Assembly: GCF_003112535.1 (NCBI RefSeq) | Contig: NZ_BEWA01000030.1 | Span: forward strand, 1 to 64,000 | Source: Streptomyces rishiriensis | GTDB lineage: Bacteria; Actinomycetota; Actinomycetes; Streptomycetales; Streptomycetaceae | Length of the DNA stretch: 64,000 bases | Reading direction: 5' to 3' | Part shown: positions 53,704-62,902 of the stretch, piece by piece | Layout of the letters: each line of letters starts with the position of its first letter | Numbering within the stretch: the first letter of the stretch is position 1 | The notes under the pieces: generated by a model | Told to the model about the DNA's origin: nothing | Database searches by the model: none | Seen by the model: the letters and a program-made list of their open reading frames with translations, nothing else | Position numbers and translations under genes: made by a program

Positions 53704-55899
53704 TCAGAGCAACGCCTCTGCGGTGATGGGCAGTTCACGGATGCGGCGGCCGGTGGCGTTGAAGACCGCGTTGGCGATGGCGGGCGCCACCCCGATCATC
53801 ACGAGCTCTCCGAGGCCCTTGACGCCGAGCGGGTCGGCCTCACGGTCCTCGCCGTCCAGGTAGATCGCCTTGAGGTCGGGGATGTCGGCGTTGACGGGCA
53901 CAAGGTAGTCGGCGAGGTTGGCGTTGACGATGCGTCCGTCGCGGTGGTCGGTGACCGTGTGCTCCAGCAGGGCCGTGCCGATACCGCCCACCATGCCGCC
54001 GAGCGCCTGGCTGTCGGCGAGCTTGGGGCTGATGATGCGGCCCGCGTCGTACACGCCGAGCACGCGCCGCACCCGCACCAGGCCCAGGGCCGCGTCGACG
54101 GCCACCTCGGCGAAGGTGGCGTTGTAGCCGTAGAAGGAGTGCCGCTCCGGGCCCGAGGGCGGCGCGAAGGAGCCGTCCGCTTCCAGGTGGGTGCGGTCGT
54201 TCCGGGCCAACAGCCGCTGGTACGTCTCACCGAGGGCTGGATTGTTCTTCACGTGCAGCCGCCCGCCCCGTACGACGATGTCGGCGGTCGGTACGCCGTA
54301 CAGCGGTGATTCGCGGTCCTCGACGGCCAGTTGGATCGCCTGGCGGCGGACCTTGTTGCAGGCGTCGAGGGTGGCGGAGCCGACGCTGGCCATGGTCATC
54401 GAGCCGCCGTGCGGTGGGGTCGGCGGGTAGAGGGAGTCCCCAAGCCGGAAGGTGACCGTGCGCACGGTCAGCCCGAGGGCGTCGGCGGCGACCTGGGTCT
54501 GGGAGGTGTACGTGCCCGGTCCCATGTCAGTCGCGGCGGCATCCACCACGGCGGTGCCGTCGGCGTCCAAGCGGGCTCGCGCCTGGGCGGGCATGCGCGC
54601 GGTGTCGTAGACGCCGGCGGCCATGCCCCTGCCGATCAGCCAGTCCCCCTCACGCGTCGAGCGTGGCCTGGGGTTGCGGCGGTGCCAGCCGAACTCCCGG
54701 GCACCGACGGTGTAGCACTCCCGCAGCCGGCGGGTGGAGAACGGCAACCCACTCGACTCGTCCTCGTTCGGCTCGTTGCGCCGACGCAACTCGATCGGAT
54801 CGACGCCGACCTTGTGGGCGAGCTCGTCCATGGCCGACTCGATGACGAAGGAGGCCGTCTGAAAACCGGGGCCGCGCATGTACAGCGGCGTGGGCACATC
54901 CAGCGGCACCGTCCGGTACGCCTGGCTGACGTTGGGCATGCTGTAGAGCATCTGCCCGGCCGCCAGGATGGACTCGGTGAACGTCTCGTACGACGACGTC
55001 TCCGCGTCCAGCTCGTGCGCCGCGGCGGACAGCCGGCCCCGCCGGTCACTGCCCAGGCGCAGGCGGTACTCGTACGAGGGCCGGAACCCGGTCCCGAGGT
55101 ACATCTGCTTCCGGCTCAGGACCAGCTTGACCGGACGCTTCGTCTCGCGGGCGGCCAGCGCGGCGACAACCACGTGCGGCCAGCAGCGCAGCGCTGAGCC
55201 GAAACCGCCGCCGACGAACGGCGAGATGACGCGCACCGCGTCGATGTCCAGGCCCAACACCGCGGCGAGTTCGGTCTGCGTGCCCACCACCCACTGGGTC
55301 TTGTCCCACACGGTGAGCCTGTCGCCGTTCCAGCGGGCGATGGTGGCGTGCGGCTCCATCGGGTTGTGGTGGTTGCGGGCCGTGCGGTATGTCAGGTCCA
55401 GCCGTACGGCCGCCGAGCGCAGGGCCGCTTCGGCGTCGCCTCGCGCGTAGTTGGTCGGCTCGTCCGGTTCGGCCTCGGTCAGGTCGGTCGAGGATTGTTC
55501 GGCGTCGTAGCCGACCTTGACGAGGCTCGCGCCGTGCTGGGCGGCCTCCAGCGTGGTGGCGACCACGACGGCGACCGGCTGGCCGTGGAAGAGCACCTGG
55601 TCGTCCTGGAAGACCCGCAGCCTGCGCCCGGGCGGGTTGTTGGAGCCGGAGTTGTCGCGGTACGGCAGCTTCGGCGCGTTGTGGTGATGAATCACCTTCA
55701 GTACGCCCGGAAGGGCTTCGGCGGCGCCGCTGTTGATCGACATGATGCGGCCGAGGCCGATGGCCGCGTCGACGATGACGGCGTGAACGGCCCCGTCGAC
55801 ATCGTGCTCGGCGGCGTACAGCGCCTGTCCGGTGACCTTGAGCCGACCGTCCACCCGGGACAGCGGCGCACCCACGGCTGCCTGCGGCTGGGGGCTCAC
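53704..55899 (-). CDS. paoC: Aldehyde oxidoreductase molybdenum-binding subunit (PaoC-like)
   Basis: A 731-residue subunit of the xanthine oxidase family carrying molybdopterin. Conserved regions are VDGRLKVTGQALYAAEHDVD, the substrate-access PMEPHATIARW, VGGGFGSALRCWPHVVVAAL, GPGTYTSQTQVAADALGL, and the catalytic Glu in GVKGLGELVMIGVAPAIANA. The small, cytosine-dinucleotide type PaoC (about 730 aa) fits this length. It overlaps paoB by ATGA. It oxidises aldehydes to acids, probably outside the membrane given the Tat signal on the partner subunit. Confidence 0.9.
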   Translation of the reverse strand: MSPQPQAAVGAPLSRVDGRLKVTGQALYAAEHDVDGAVHAVIVDAAIGLGRIMSINSGAAEALPGVLKVIHHHNAPKLPYRDNSGSNNPPGRRLRVFQDDQVLFHGQPVAVVVATTLEAAQHGASLVKVGYDAEQSSTDLTEAEPDEPTNYARGDAEAALRSAAVRLDLTYRTARNHHNPMEPHATIARWNGDRLTVWDKTQWVVGTQTELAAVLGLDIDAVRVISPFVGGGFGSALRCWPHVVVAALAARETKRPVKLVLSRKQMYLGTGFRPSYEYRLRLGSDRRGRLSAAAHELDAETSSYETFTESILAAGQMLYSMPNVSQAYRTVPLDVPTPLYMRGPGFQTASFVIESAMDELAHKVGVDPIELRRRNEPNEDESSGLPFSTRRLRECYTVGAREFGWHRRNPRPRSTREGDWLIGRGMAAGVYDTARMPAQARARLDADGTAVVDAAATDMGPGTYTSQTQVAADALGLTVRTVTFRLGDSLYPPTPPHGGSMTMASVGSATLDACNKVRRQAIQLAVEDRESPLYGVPTADIVVRGGRLHVKNNPALGETYQRLLARNDRTHLEADGSFAPPSGPERHSFYGYNATFAEVAVDAALGLVRVRRVLGVYDAGRIISPKLADSQALGGMVGGIGTALLEHTVTDHRDGRIVNANLADYLVPVNADIPDLKAIYLDGEDREADPLGVKGLGELVMIGVAPAIANAVFNATGRRIRELPITAEALL

Positions 55900-56879
55900 T
55901 TGGTACCTCCTACGACGCGCAGCTGGCGTTCGACGGTGCGCTTGAGCAGTTCGACCTTGAACCGGTTGTGCTGAAGGGGACGGGCGCCGTCCGCCGCCTT
56001 GGCGGCAGCGGCCGACCAGAGGGCCCCCGAGGGGCGTTCACCGAGGAGGTGCTGCTCGACGGCGGGCAGTTTCCAGGGCACGGTGCCCACTCCCCCGGCG
56101 GCGACCTTGGCCTCGCGTATCACCCCACCGCGTATGTGCAGCGCGACGGCCGCCGACGTCAGGGCGAACTCGTAGGACTGCCGGTCACGCACCTTGAGGT
56201 AGCCGGACCTGAGCGGGCGCGGAAGTGCGGGGATCTCGACCGCCGTAATCAACTCACCTTTACGCAGGGCTTGTTCGCGCTGTGGTGTGCTGCCGGGCCG
56301 CAGATGGAAGTCGACGAAGGGGACTTGGCGTGCTCCGTCCGGGCCCAGCAGGTGCACTCGGGCCTCCAGGGCGGCGAAGGCCACGGCCGCGTCGGACGGG
56401 TGCGTGGCCACGCAGGCGTCGGAGGTCCCGAGGATCGCATGGGTGCGGTTGAAGCCGTGCAGTGCGGCGCAGCCCGAGCCGGGCTCACGCTTGTTGCAGG
56501 CGGCGGTCACGTCCCGGAAGTACGTGCAGCGGGTGCGCTGCATGATGTTGCCGCCGATGGTCGCCATGTTGCGCAGCTGGGCCGACGCGCTCAGCTCCAG
56601 CGCCTCGGAGACGACGGGGTACAGGGTGCGCACCTTGGGGTGGGCGGCGGCCTCGGACATGGTCACCAGAGCGCCGATACGCAGGCCCCCGCGCTCGGTG
56701 ACGGTGACCTCACGCAGCGGCAGGCCGGTGATGTCGACCAGGGTCTCGGGGCGTTCGACGGTCTCACGCATGAGGTCGACGAGCGTGGTGCCGCCGGCGA
56801 TGTAACGGCCGCCGCGTCGGCCGGCGTTGAGCGCCTCACGGGTGTCGGACGCCTTGGTGAAGGCAAAGGGATACATCAC
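55896..56879 (-). CDS. paoB: Aldehyde oxidoreductase FAD-binding subunit (PaoB-like)
   Basis: A 327-residue subunit with the FAD motif RYIAGGTTLVDLMRETV, ATIGGNIMQRTRC and the C-terminal CO-dehydrogenase flavoprotein domain. The Cys-rich insertion RCTYFRDVTAACNKREPGSG followed by HPSDAAVAF matches the extra 4Fe-4S cluster loop of PaoB. It passes electrons between the molybdenum subunit, iron-sulfur clusters and FAD. ATGA overlap with paoC; 4-bp gap to paoA. Confidence 0.9.
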   Translation of the reverse strand: MMYPFAFTKASDTREALNAGRRGGRYIAGGTTLVDLMRETVERPETLVDITGLPLREVTVTERGGLRIGALVTMSEAAAHPKVRTLYPVVSEALELSASAQLRNMATIGGNIMQRTRCTYFRDVTAACNKREPGSGCAALHGFNRTHAILGTSDACVATHPSDAAVAFAALEARVHLLGPDGARQVPFVDFHLRPGSTPQREQALRKGELITAVEIPALPRPLRSGYLKVRDRQSYEFALTSAAVALHIRGGVIREAKVAAGGVGTVPWKLPAVEQHLLGERPSGALWSAAAAKAADGARPLQHNRFKVELLKRTVERQLRVVGGTK

Positions 56880-56883
56880 GCCC

Positions 56884-57534
56884 TCACTTCCGGCCGGCGG
56901 TCTGGCCGACCGCGCGCACGATTTTGACGTAGCAGCCGCAGCGGCAGATGTTGCCGCTCATCCACTCGCGGATCTCCTCCGGCGAACCGGTATGACCTTC
57001 CTGGATGCAGCCGACGCCGGACACGATCTGTCCGGGGGTGCAGTAGCCGCACTGGAAGGCGTCCTGGTCGATGAACGCCTGCTGCAGTGGGTGCAGTCGA
57101 TCGCCCTCGGCCAGGCCCTCGATCGTCGTGACCTCAGCGCCTTCCAGACGCACCGCGAGCGTCAGGCAGGCGTTGTGCCGCTGCCCGTCGACCAGGACGG
57201 TGCACGCCCCGCAGGCCCCGGCGTTGCAGCCCTTCTTCGAGCCTGTGAGGCCGAGGTGCTCACGGAGCAGGTCCAGCAGAGAGGTGCGGTTGTCGACCGT
57301 CACGGTCCGGCGGGTGCCGTTGACCGTCAGGGAGACGCGACTGGAGGGCGGCGCCTCGGCAGCGCTCACCTCCTGCGCGTCGGCGAAGATCGTCCCGCCG
57401 ATCACACCGCCCGCGACCACGGCACCGCCGACCGCGGTGCCGGTGGCGATGAACGTGCGCCGACTGGGCGCCGGGGAGGACTCGTCGGCTCCGGTGGGGG
57501 GAGGAACATCGAATTCCGGGAGTTCAGCAGACAT
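56884..57534 (-). CDS. paoA: Aldehyde oxidoreductase 2Fe-2S subunit with Tat signal (PaoA-like)
   Basis: A 216-residue iron-sulfur subunit. The N-terminus has a twin-arginine motif SRRTFIATG followed by a hydrophobic Gly/Val-rich stretch, implying export of the folded complex. The plant-type 2Fe-2S cluster is GCNAGACGACTVLVDG, and the second cluster is in FQCGYCTPGQI and NICRCGCYVKI. It is the first gene of the operon. Confidence 0.92.
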   Translation of the reverse strand: MSAELPEFDVPPPTGADESSPAPSRRTFIATGTAVGGAVVAGGVIGGTIFADAQEVSAAEAPPSSRVSLTVNGTRRTVTVDNRTSLLDLLREHLGLTGSKKGCNAGACGACTVLVDGQRHNACLTLAVRLEGAEVTTIEGLAEGDRLHPLQQAFIDQDAFQCGYCTPGQIVSGVGCIQEGHTGSPEEIREWMSGNICRCGCYVKIVRAVGQTAGRK

Positions 57535-57930
57535 ACGTACGCCTTCGCATCACGGACGGATCCGTCGTGCACGACAGAGGGACAGCAGGCGGGATCGTCG
57601 CCACCACGGGCATCGGTGACCGCTCGCCTCGACAGGGGGCTGGTCTCGCGGGAAGTCTTGCACCACCGGCAACCCTCGTGGCAGGGAGACTTTCCTCCCC
57701 CTTTACGCTCCGTCAGGAGCGAGTGGCCCACGTCATCGGGGGTACTTGCGCGCGGGGCGAGGCGGACAGAACCGCGTCGCCTCCCCGCTTATGGGTGCGT
57801 CCGCGTCGCTCACCACGTCGTCGCGTGTGACGGGCTGATCGTCTGCTCCGAGCAGGTCGCCGACACGGCCCCTCCCCCGGGACACCGTGACATCCGGTGT
57901 CGGCCCGGGGTGAGTGATCGAGGGGCGGGG
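57535..57930. other. Gap holding paoA promoter region and cupin-operon terminator
   Basis: About 400 bp with no gene. The paoA promoter should lie here on the minus strand, but no confident -10/-35 pair was recognised. A hairpin at 57875-57910 separates the two minus-strand operons. Confidence 0.5.
57875..57910 (-). terminator. Terminator of the cupin/SDR operon
   Basis: CCCCGGGACACCG (57875-57887) pairs with CGGTGTCGGCCCGGGG (57895-57910) with a small bulge and 7-nt loop, 21 bp past the cupin stop in the minus direction. Confidence 0.65.
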
Positions 57931-58344
57931 TTACTGGTTGCGGGTGCGGGGGCCGTTGTACTGCTGGTCGGTGACCGGCTCGGCCCAAGCGGTCTCGGGG
58001 GTGTCGTCGCCCGTGCCCTCCCACAGGGCGATGTGCTCCATGAACCGGTCGGGGGCGGCGCCGTGCCAGTGTTCCTCCTTCGGCGGGCAGGCTACGGTCT
58101 CGCCGGGGTGGGCCTCGAAGACCGTGCCGTCCCGGGTGCCGATCAGGGCGATACCGGAGACCACGTGCAGGGTCTGGCCCAAGGCATGGGAGTGCCAGTT
58201 CGTGCGGGCGCCCGGCGAGAAGCGGACCAGGTTGGCGCGCATCCGAGACGGGGCCTGGCCGGCCACGATGACGTCCCACCACACGTCGCCGGTGAACCAG
58301 TCCGCCGGGGCCTTGCTGCTGGGCTGCTGCTTGATGAATTCCAT
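57931..58344 (-). CDS. Cupin-domain protein
   Basis: A 137-residue single-domain cupin. Metal-binding motifs are NWHSHALGQTLHVVSGIALI (two His, Gln in place of the second His/Glu region) and CPPKEEHWHGAAPDRFMEHI. This kind of short cupin is common in operons with SDRs and carboxymuconolactone-type enzymes. GAGAGACACC precedes the ATG. It is the last gene of the operon and is followed by a hairpin. The substrate is unknown. Confidence 0.85.
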   Translation of the reverse strand: MEFIKQQPSSKAPADWFTGDVWWDVIVAGQAPSRMRANLVRFSPGARTNWHSHALGQTLHVVSGIALIGTRDGTVFEAHPGETVACPPKEEHWHGAAPDRFMEHIALWEGTGDDTPETAWAEPVTDQQYNGPRTRNQ

Positions 58345-58379
58345 GGTGTCTCTCCGCTCTCTTTTCGCCGGTGGTTTCC

Positions 58380-59147
58380 CTAGCGGGCGACGTAGCCGCC
58401 GTCCACAGGAAGGGCGACGCCGACGACGAAGCCGGCTCCGGGGCTGCACAGCCACAGGACCGCCTGGGCGATCTCCTCGGCGGTGCCGAGCCGGTTGATG
58501 GGCTGGTTGGCCTCGGCCTCGGCGCGGTCGAGTTCTCCCTTGGCGATCATGTCGCTGACCATGGGGGTGTCGATGGTGCCGGGGCAGATGGCGTTGATGC
58601 GGATGCCGCGCGGGGCGTATTCGAGTGCCGCGCTGCTCGTCAGACCGATCACGCCGTGCTTGGAGGCGTGGTACGAGGCTCGGCCGGGGAGGCCGACCAA
58701 GCCGCCGAGGGAGGAGCAGTTGACGATGGCTCCGCTGCTCTGGGCGCGCATGTGCCGAAGTTCGTGCTTCATGCAGGCCCAGATGCCACGGAGGTTGATT
58801 CCGTTGACGCGGTCGAAGCGTTCGGCGGGTTCGTCGGCCGCGTCGCTCGGCGGGATCTGGATGCCGGCGTTGTTGTAGGCCATGTCGAGGCGCCCGAAGG
58901 TCTCGACGGTGCGGTCGACCGCGGCGGCGACCTGGTCCTCGTCGCTGACGTCGCAGGTGCGGGCGAGGACTTGGTGCCCGGCGTCGGCGAGTTCCTTCGC
59001 GGCCGCGTTCAGGGCCGCTTCGTCGACGTCGGTGAGGGCGACGGCGGCCCCGGACTCGGCGAACGCGCGGGCGGTCGCCAGGCCCATGCCGGCGCCTGCC
59101 CCGGTGACGAGGGCGACCTGGCCGGTGAAGTCGTAGGTGGGATTCAC
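58380..59147 (-). CDS. Short-chain dehydrogenase/reductase
   Basis: A classical 255-residue SDR: TGAGAGMGLATARAF cofactor motif, NNAGIQIP, catalytic Ser in IVNCSSLGGLVG, and YHASKHG (YxxxK). The Asp at the end of beta-2 (ALTDVDEAAL) favours NAD. About 100 bp downstream of a paralogous SDR gene, suggesting duplication followed by specialisation. Confidence 0.92.
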   Translation of the reverse strand: MNPTYDFTGQVALVTGAGAGMGLATARAFAESGAAVALTDVDEAALNAAAKELADAGHQVLARTCDVSDEDQVAAAVDRTVETFGRLDMAYNNAGIQIPPSDAADEPAERFDRVNGINLRGIWACMKHELRHMRAQSSGAIVNCSSLGGLVGLPGRASYHASKHGVIGLTSSAALEYAPRGIRINAICPGTIDTPMVSDMIAKGELDRAEAEANQPINRLGTAEEIAQAVLWLCSPGAGFVVGVALPVDGGYVAR

Positions 59148-59245
59148 GTCGTGGTCTCCGTTCAGTGCAGAGGTACGGGTGGCGCGAGTGGCGTCGGGCT
59201 GCCCGGATGCGCTGCGGCAGCACGACGCCTGGCCATGAACCCCCG

Positions 59246-60013
59246 TCAGACGGTCTGGCCGCCGTCGACGACCAGGGCGTGGCCGGTGGTGAAGGAGGCG
59301 GCGTCCGAGCAGAGCCAGAGCACGGCGGCCGCGATCTCGTCCGGTGTGCCGAGGCGCCCGATGGGCTCATCCGCGATCAGGGCCTCCCGTCCTCCGGGTG
59401 TGCTTTCAGCGAAGCGCTGGATCATCTCGGTGTCGATGATGCCGGGGCAGACGGCGTTGACCCGGACGTTGGACGACGCGTAGTCGAGGGCGGTCGAACG
59501 GGTCAGGCCGATGACGCCGTGCTTGGCCGCGGCGTAGGCCGCCTGTCCCTTGAAACCCTTGACGCCGGCGCCCGACGAGGCGTTGACGATCGCGCCACCT
59601 CCCTGCTGGAGCAGCAGGGGGATCTGGTGCTTCATGCACAGGAACATCCCGGTCAGGCTGACGCCGATGACGCGGTCCCACTCGTCCTTCGCAATGTCCA
59701 CCGCCGGCTTGACTGGCTGCTCGACGCCGGCGTTGTTGAAGGCGACGTCCAGGCGTCCGAATGCCTGAATGGTGTCGTCCAGCGCGGACCGCACGTCGTC
59801 TTCGCTGGTGACGTCACAGGTGAGGGCCAGAGCCTGCCCGCCCGCCTCCTCGATGAGCCGTGCGGTCTCCCGCAGGCCGTCCTCGGACCGGTCGGCGAGG
59901 GCGACGCGGGCGCTCGCGCGGGCGAAGGCGACGGCGGTGGTTCGGCCGATGCCGGAGCCGGCTCCGGTCACGAAGGCCACCTTGCCGGTGAAGTCCGCGG
60001 TGTTCGCAGTCAT
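59246..60013 (-). CDS. Short-chain dehydrogenase/reductase
   Basis: A classical 255-residue SDR: TGAGSGIGRTTAVAFA, NNAGVEQP, IVNASSGAGVKG and YAAAKHG (YxxxK), with ALADRSEDGL suggesting NAD. It is clearly related to the neighbouring SDR of identical length. Its gene lies 70 bp downstream of the MFS exporter gene and is probably co-transcribed with it. Confidence 0.92.
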   Translation of the reverse strand: MTANTADFTGKVAFVTGAGSGIGRTTAVAFARASARVALADRSEDGLRETARLIEEAGGQALALTCDVTSEDDVRSALDDTIQAFGRLDVAFNNAGVEQPVKPAVDIAKDEWDRVIGVSLTGMFLCMKHQIPLLLQQGGGAIVNASSGAGVKGFKGQAAYAAAKHGVIGLTRSTALDYASSNVRVNAVCPGIIDTEMIQRFAESTPGGREALIADEPIGRLGTPDEIAAAVLWLCSDAASFTTGHALVVDGGQTV

Positions 60014-60082
60014 GTGCAGATTCCTCTCGCATGCTGGTACATCGTCGGGTTCGGATCGGCAGGACGCGGATCCGGGCTTGAG

Positions 60083-61339
60083 TCAGTGCTGCGACGACAC
60101 CTGCGCGGGTTCGTCGTGTCGCGTCTGCGTGGGAGCGCTGCTCCGGGCCACGATCCGGCCCTTGCGGGAAGTGCCATGGACGGCGAGGGCAATCAGGGGC
60201 AGCAGTGTGAGGGCGGCGATGACGGTGCCGACCAGGGGCGGCCCGGTCAGGCCGAGGGAGGAGTCCAGGGCCGTACCGGCAATCGCCGAGCCCGCGGCGA
60301 TACCGGTGTTGAAGGCGGAGGTGGTCAGCGCCGAGGTGAGGGTGGGGGCGTCGCCGGCGAAGCGCATGGCAAGCGCGGTGACGACCGGGTTGACCGTGAA
60401 GCCGGTCAGGCCCATGAGGAAGACGAGCAGGGTGGCCGTCACCGGGTTGCCGGACAGCGGGATCATCAGGAGCAGGACCAGGGCGGTGGCCGCGGCGGCC
60501 GTGATGGTGGTGACCGTCGGACGTCGGTCGCCCAGGCGGCCTCCCGTGGTGGTGCCGCCCAGCGCGCCGACACCGAAGGCGATCAGGACGAGCGGTACGG
60601 CGTCTGCCGGGATGCCCGCGCGGTCGGTCAGCAGCGGCGTGACATAGGTGTACGTCGCCAGCACACCGCCCATGATCAGCATCGCGGCGCCCAGCGCCAG
60701 CCACAGCCTGCCGTGCCGCAGAGCCCGGACCTCGGCCCGCATGGACACCTCGGCGCGCTCCTGCTGGGCCGGGATGAAGCGCCCGATGAACACGGCGGCG
60801 AGCCCGGACAGGACGGCCAGGGCCCAGAAGGGGCCGCGCCAGCCGGTGAACTGTCCGGCGAAGGAGCCGACCGGCACGCCGACGACGTTGGCCAGGGTCA
60901 GGCCGCCGATCATGACGCCCGTGGCCCGGGTGGCGCTGTGCGGGCCCGCGGCGCTGGTGGCGACGACGAACCCGACTGACCAGAACGCACCGGTGGCAAG
61001 GGCCGTGACGACCCGGGCCACGAGAACGATCGTGAAGGACGCGCTGAGGGCGGCGACCAGATGTCCGAGGCAGAACACGGACAGGGCCAGGACCAGCGTC
61101 CGGCGCTGAGGCAGGCGCAGGGTCGCCATGGCCATGGCGGGTGCGCCGATGATCATGCCGACGGCGAAGGCGGTGATCAGCAGGCCGGCGTGGGAGACGC
61201 TGACTCCGAGGTCACCGGCCAGCTCCGGCAGCAGTCCGGCGACGACGAACTCGGTGGTCCCCATCAGGAACGTGCCGGCGGCGAGCACCCAGACGACGAA
61301 GGGAAGCTTGCCGGGGGTGGTCCCGGACGCGGAAGGCAT
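60083..61339 (-). CDS. MFS transporter (DHA1-type exporter)
   Basis: A 418-residue transporter with twelve transmembrane helices. The N-terminal GTTEFVVAGLLPELAGDLGV and the motif LRLPQRRTLVLALSVFCLGH are typical of AraJ/YdhP-like DHA1 efflux proteins. ATG at 61339 has AAGGAG about 11 nt upstream and was preferred to a GTG at 61396. It probably exports a toxic substrate or product of the operon's dehydrogenases. Confidence 0.9.
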   Translation of the reverse strand: MPSASGTTPGKLPFVVWVLAAGTFLMGTTEFVVAGLLPELAGDLGVSVSHAGLLITAFAVGMIIGAPAMAMATLRLPQRRTLVLALSVFCLGHLVAALSASFTIVLVARVVTALATGAFWSVGFVVATSAAGPHSATRATGVMIGGLTLANVVGVPVGSFAGQFTGWRGPFWALAVLSGLAAVFIGRFIPAQQERAEVSMRAEVRALRHGRLWLALGAAMLIMGGVLATYTYVTPLLTDRAGIPADAVPLVLIAFGVGALGGTTTGGRLGDRRPTVTTITAAAATALVLLLMIPLSGNPVTATLLVFLMGLTGFTVNPVVTALAMRFAGDAPTLTSALTTSAFNTGIAAGSAIAGTALDSSLGLTGPPLVGTVIAALTLLPLIALAVHGTSRKGRIVARSSAPTQTRHDEPAQVSSQH

Positions 61340-61519
61340 ACGTGTGGTCACTCCTTGGGTGGAATTCGGCGGATCGGGGGCGGCTGAAGTCGTCACGGCG
61401 GATGGACGGACGGCGCAGCCAGGTCTTCGACGGTTCCATGGAACGGAACGGGCGAAAAGGGGATGATCTCCTCCCCCTTCTTTCGGCTGCTCTCCGTGAC
61501 GGGCGAGAGGTGGGGTGGG

Positions 61520-62062
61520 TCAGGGCGCGGCTTCGATGGTGATCTCGTCGGCGGTGGCGAGCTGCTCGGTGCCGCCGTCGGCCATGTGCCCGAGGGGGAC
61601 CAGGCCGGCCGCGTAGGGGGCGTCGCGGTAGTAGGTGGCGAGCTGGTTCCAGGGCGCGTAGTACGCCAGGTCACCAACCTCGGGGTCGGCGCCTTCCGGG
61701 GCGCCGGAGGTGGACAGCTTTCGCGGCAGGTCGGCGATCTTCTCGGCCTGGTTGAAGTCGCGCAGGGACAGGGTGAGGGGGAGCTGGGCGGCGAAGTCGC
61801 GGGCGGTGGGGCTGTCGTTCAAGGTGGCGGCGACGTGGTGGCCGTTGAGCGTGAGCCGGATGTTCATGGCGGTTGTCCTGCTGGGTGAGGTGGTGGCGGC
61901 CGCAGCTGTCGAAGCCTGCGGCGACGCGGGCTCGGAAGGAGAGGAGGAGGAAGAGGAGGAAGAGGAGGAAGAGGAGGAATCGTTGGTGCAGGCGGTCGCG
62001 ACCAGCAGCAGGGCGGCGGCCGGGACCACACGCGCGAGAGCGCGACGGGGTGCCGGTTTCAC
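61520..62062 (-). CDS. Cyclophilin-like-fold lipoprotein
   Basis: A 180-residue protein. Lipoprotein signal ending VATAC, a run of 13 serines, then a cyclophilin-like domain (MNIRLTLNGHHVAATLNDSP, ARDFAAQLPLTLSLRDFNQ, VGDLAYYAPWNQLATYYRD). Members of this domain family are usually short soluble proteins beside SDR and hydrolase genes; the added lipobox and Ser tether place this one on the cell surface. The function is unknown. It lies 15 bp after the SDR stop. Confidence 0.85.
   Translation of the reverse strand: MKPAPRRALARVVPAAALLLVATACTNDSSSSSSSSSSSSSPSEPASPQASTAAAATTSPSRTTAMNIRLTLNGHHVAATLNDSPTARDFAAQLPLTLSLRDFNQAEKIADLPRKLSTSGAPEGADPEVGDLAYYAPWNQLATYYRDAPYAAGLVPLGHMADGGTEQLATADEITIEAAP
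61938..61981 (-). repeat. GAGGAA tandem repeat encoding poly-Ser
   Basis: Imperfect purine-rich repeat (AGGAGGAAG units on the + strand) that encodes the 13-serine tether of the lipoprotein. Likely length-variable. Confidence 0.8.
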
Positions 62063-62077
62063 GGGTCGTCCTGTGGC

Positions 62078-62743
62078 CTAGTCGGGCAGGGGCTCGCAGT
62101 AGTGGCGGAAGCCGTCCCGCTGCTGGTGGATGTCGTACAGCCGCTGTGCCAGGGCGTCGGGGCTGCTGTGCTCGGCGTCGGGCCGGATGGCTCCGGGGAT
62201 GATCAGCTGGGCGGCGTGGATGTTCTCCGCGGCCAGCGTGTCGTGGAGCATGCGGGCGTAGGCGCTCTCGGCGGCGAAGGCGATCGAGGTGCCGGCGACG
62301 TTCGGGTTGGGGCGTACGGCGCTGGAGCCGTTGACGAACAGCAGGGTGCCGCGGCCGAGTTCGCGCATGCCGGGCAGAACGGCGTTCACGGCGGCGACGG
62401 GGCCGTTGACGGAGAAGGCGAGCGGCGCGTCCAGGTCGTCGGCGCCGGTGTCGAGGACCGGCTTCATGAAGTCGGCGCGCGGCACCGGGCTGTACTGGAG
62501 GATCTCGATGGGGCCAAGGTCCTTGGCGGCCGCGTACAGGGCCGCGTCCAGTGACTCGATGTCGAGGACGTCGGCGGGGAAACCGCGCGCCTGAACACCG
62601 TCACGGGCCAGCTCGGTGGTCATCTCCTCCAAACGCTCGGCGTTGCGGGCGATGAGGGCGACGGCGTGTCCGGCGCTTCCGAAGCGGCGGGCGGTGGCCA
62701 GCCCGAGACCGGGGCCGGCGCCGATGAGAGCGAAGGTCGTCAT
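62078..62743 (-). CDS. SDR-family NAD(P)-binding protein (atypical)
   Basis: A 221-residue SDR with the cofactor motif IGAGPGLGLATARRFG. The catalytic region is altered: the Ser strand reads LLFVNGSSAVRPN and the expected YxxxK is AESAYARML, lacking the Lys. This matches the atypical SDRs that accompany cyclophilin-like genes. It may reduce a substrate differently or act as a sensor. Lies 15 bp upstream of the lipoprotein gene. Confidence 0.85.
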   Translation of the reverse strand: MTTFALIGAGPGLGLATARRFGSAGHAVALIARNAERLEEMTTELARDGVQARGFPADVLDIESLDAALYAAAKDLGPIEILQYSPVPRADFMKPVLDTGADDLDAPLAFSVNGPVAAVNAVLPGMRELGRGTLLFVNGSSAVRPNPNVAGTSIAFAAESAYARMLHDTLAAENIHAAQLIIPGAIRPDAEHSSPDALAQRLYDIHQQRDGFRHYCEPLPD

Positions 62744-62902
62744 GGGGTTCGTCGTTCCTTGTGTGAGGCGGTGGCTCCCGCCCGCATTCGCGCTACCGTG
62801 ATGCGGGCCCGACGGTGTGGATGCTGGGCGGGAGGGGGCCGAGGCAGGGACGATGTGCGCCCGGCGCCGTCCGGTGCGGCCGTACGCGAGGGCGGCGTGC
62901 GA

